DNA from: Clostridia bacterium
GTDB lineage: Bacteria; Bacillota; Clostridia; Christensenellales; Aristaeellaceae
Reading direction: 5' to 3'
Assembly (NCBI GenBank): GCA_017397895.1
Contig: JAFQHP010000055.1
Location: 1-32,385, forward strand
Length of the DNA: 32,385 nucleotides
Made by a program: the position numbers and the translations under genes. The notes beneath the pieces are model-generated. The model saw only the letters and a list, made by a program, of their open reading frames with translations. It ran no database searches and was not told the origin of the DNA. Positions 32,025-32,385 of this stretch are shown here, one piece after another. Every line of letters begins with the position of its first letter. Within the stretch, counting starts at the first letter, position 1.

Positions 32025-32385
32025 AGCAGGGGGCTCCTCGCCCCCTGTTCCCCGCGGCAGGCCAGGGATATTATCCCTGGACCCAATCCGCGAAGTGGTT
32101 ATGTGCGTAAACAAGCTATTTCCGCATGATGGTTGGGGAACAAAAGGGGCCTCCGCGGCCCCTGTACCCCGCAGCAGGCCAGGGATATCATCCCTGGACC
32201 CAATCCGCGAAGTGGTTATGTGCGTAAACAAGCTATTTCCGCGTGATGGTTGGGGAACGAAAGGGGCCTCCGCGGCCCCTTTACCCCGCGGCAGGGTCAT
32301 TGACCCTGCACCCATCCTGCGATGGGGGAATATTGGAGAACAAGGCAGTTTCCGCACGAAACTTGAAGAACAAATAGATATGCAC
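32025..32385 (-). repeat. Tandem 117-nt two-hairpin repeats (minus orientation), running off the window
   Basis: It starts with the terminal hairpin CAGGGGGC/GCCCCCTG (32027-32047), identical to the end of the 22.4-kb cluster. Two nearly identical 117-nt units follow (type B hairpins at 32062-32080 and 32179-32197; type A hairpins AGGGGCC/GGCCCCT at 32145-32163 and 32262-32280), then a diverged unit with CAGGGTCA/TGACCCTG (32292-32308). The two complete units differ at only a handful of positions. The minus-strand frame stays open through them because 117 is divisible by 3, but I regard this as non-coding. Confidence 0.87.

Noticed and set aside
31956..32357. 133-codon minus-strand open frame through the 32-kb repeats, giving a repetitive peptide
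   Set aside because: It exists because the unit is 117 nt (divisible by 3). The related cluster at 22.4 kb has a 118-nt period that breaks frame, the stems vary by compensatory changes, and there is no convincing ribosome site.

Overview
The window looks like chromosome from a spore-forming gut-type member of the Clostridia. The evidence is a full-length SpoIVA with a sigma-E-type promoter, a sigma-H-type promoter in front of the ribosome hibernation factor, classic TTGACA/TATAAT promoters, strong AGGAGG ribosome binding sites, a YloU/FakA pair, the ACT + DUF711 pair and Hsp33. Coding DNA from about 3.2 kb onward is GC-rich with strong C/G third positions. The first 3 kb is visibly less biased. 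I cannot name a species.

Layout. 1-2803 (-): a four-gene operon encoding a Cys/His small membrane protein, a LolD/MacB-type ATPase, an FtsX/MacB-type permease with a histidine-rich loop, and a lipoprotein cut by the window edge; metal (zinc-type) handling is the best guess. 3260-6085 (-): hpf, then the yloU/fakA pair. 6321-8989 (+): a mannitol-dehydrogenase-family oxidoreductase and a choloylglycine-hydrolase-family enzyme. 9014-10033 (-): a P-loop ATPase, divergent from spoIVA (10171-11670, +). 11766-12239 (+): a small membrane protein. 12812-15215 (+): a polar amino-acid ABC importer. 15398-19750 (+): a MoxR ATPase / DUF58 / transglutaminase-like membrane protein operon. 19932-22080 (+): a two-component system. 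29283-22711 (-): one long probable operon of ACT protein, DUF711 protein, Hsp33, a TPR protein, a helical-repeat protein and a zinc-ribbon/TPR/chitobiase-like membrane protein. 31856-29479 (-): a glycan operon of GH27 alpha-galactosidase, a 76-residue cysteine-rich protein and a GH130 phosphorylase, coupled by 8-nt overlaps.

Non-coding content. The most unusual feature is a family of intergenic repeats of about 117 nt, built from two hairpins. It occurs as a cluster at 22403-22691, in opposite orientation at 32025-32385 (running off the window), and as a diverged fragment at about 22091-22170. The hairpin stems change between copies in compensatory ways, which suggests that the structure itself is maintained. 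Two clusters end on the same 24-nt terminal hairpin module. Further structured intergenic DNA lies at 12233-12530 and 22251-22344. Most transcription units have a visible promoter, and many have a rho-independent terminator.

How the genes fit together. Several units relate to stress, stationary phase and sporulation (hpf, hslO, spoIVA). Others serve nutrient acquisition (amino-acid importer, metal-type ABC operon, mannoside/galactoside degradation) and envelope or membrane functions (fakA, the MoxR/DUF58/transglutaminase operon, the sensor kinase). All functional calls come from motif recognition by eye; no database search was run.
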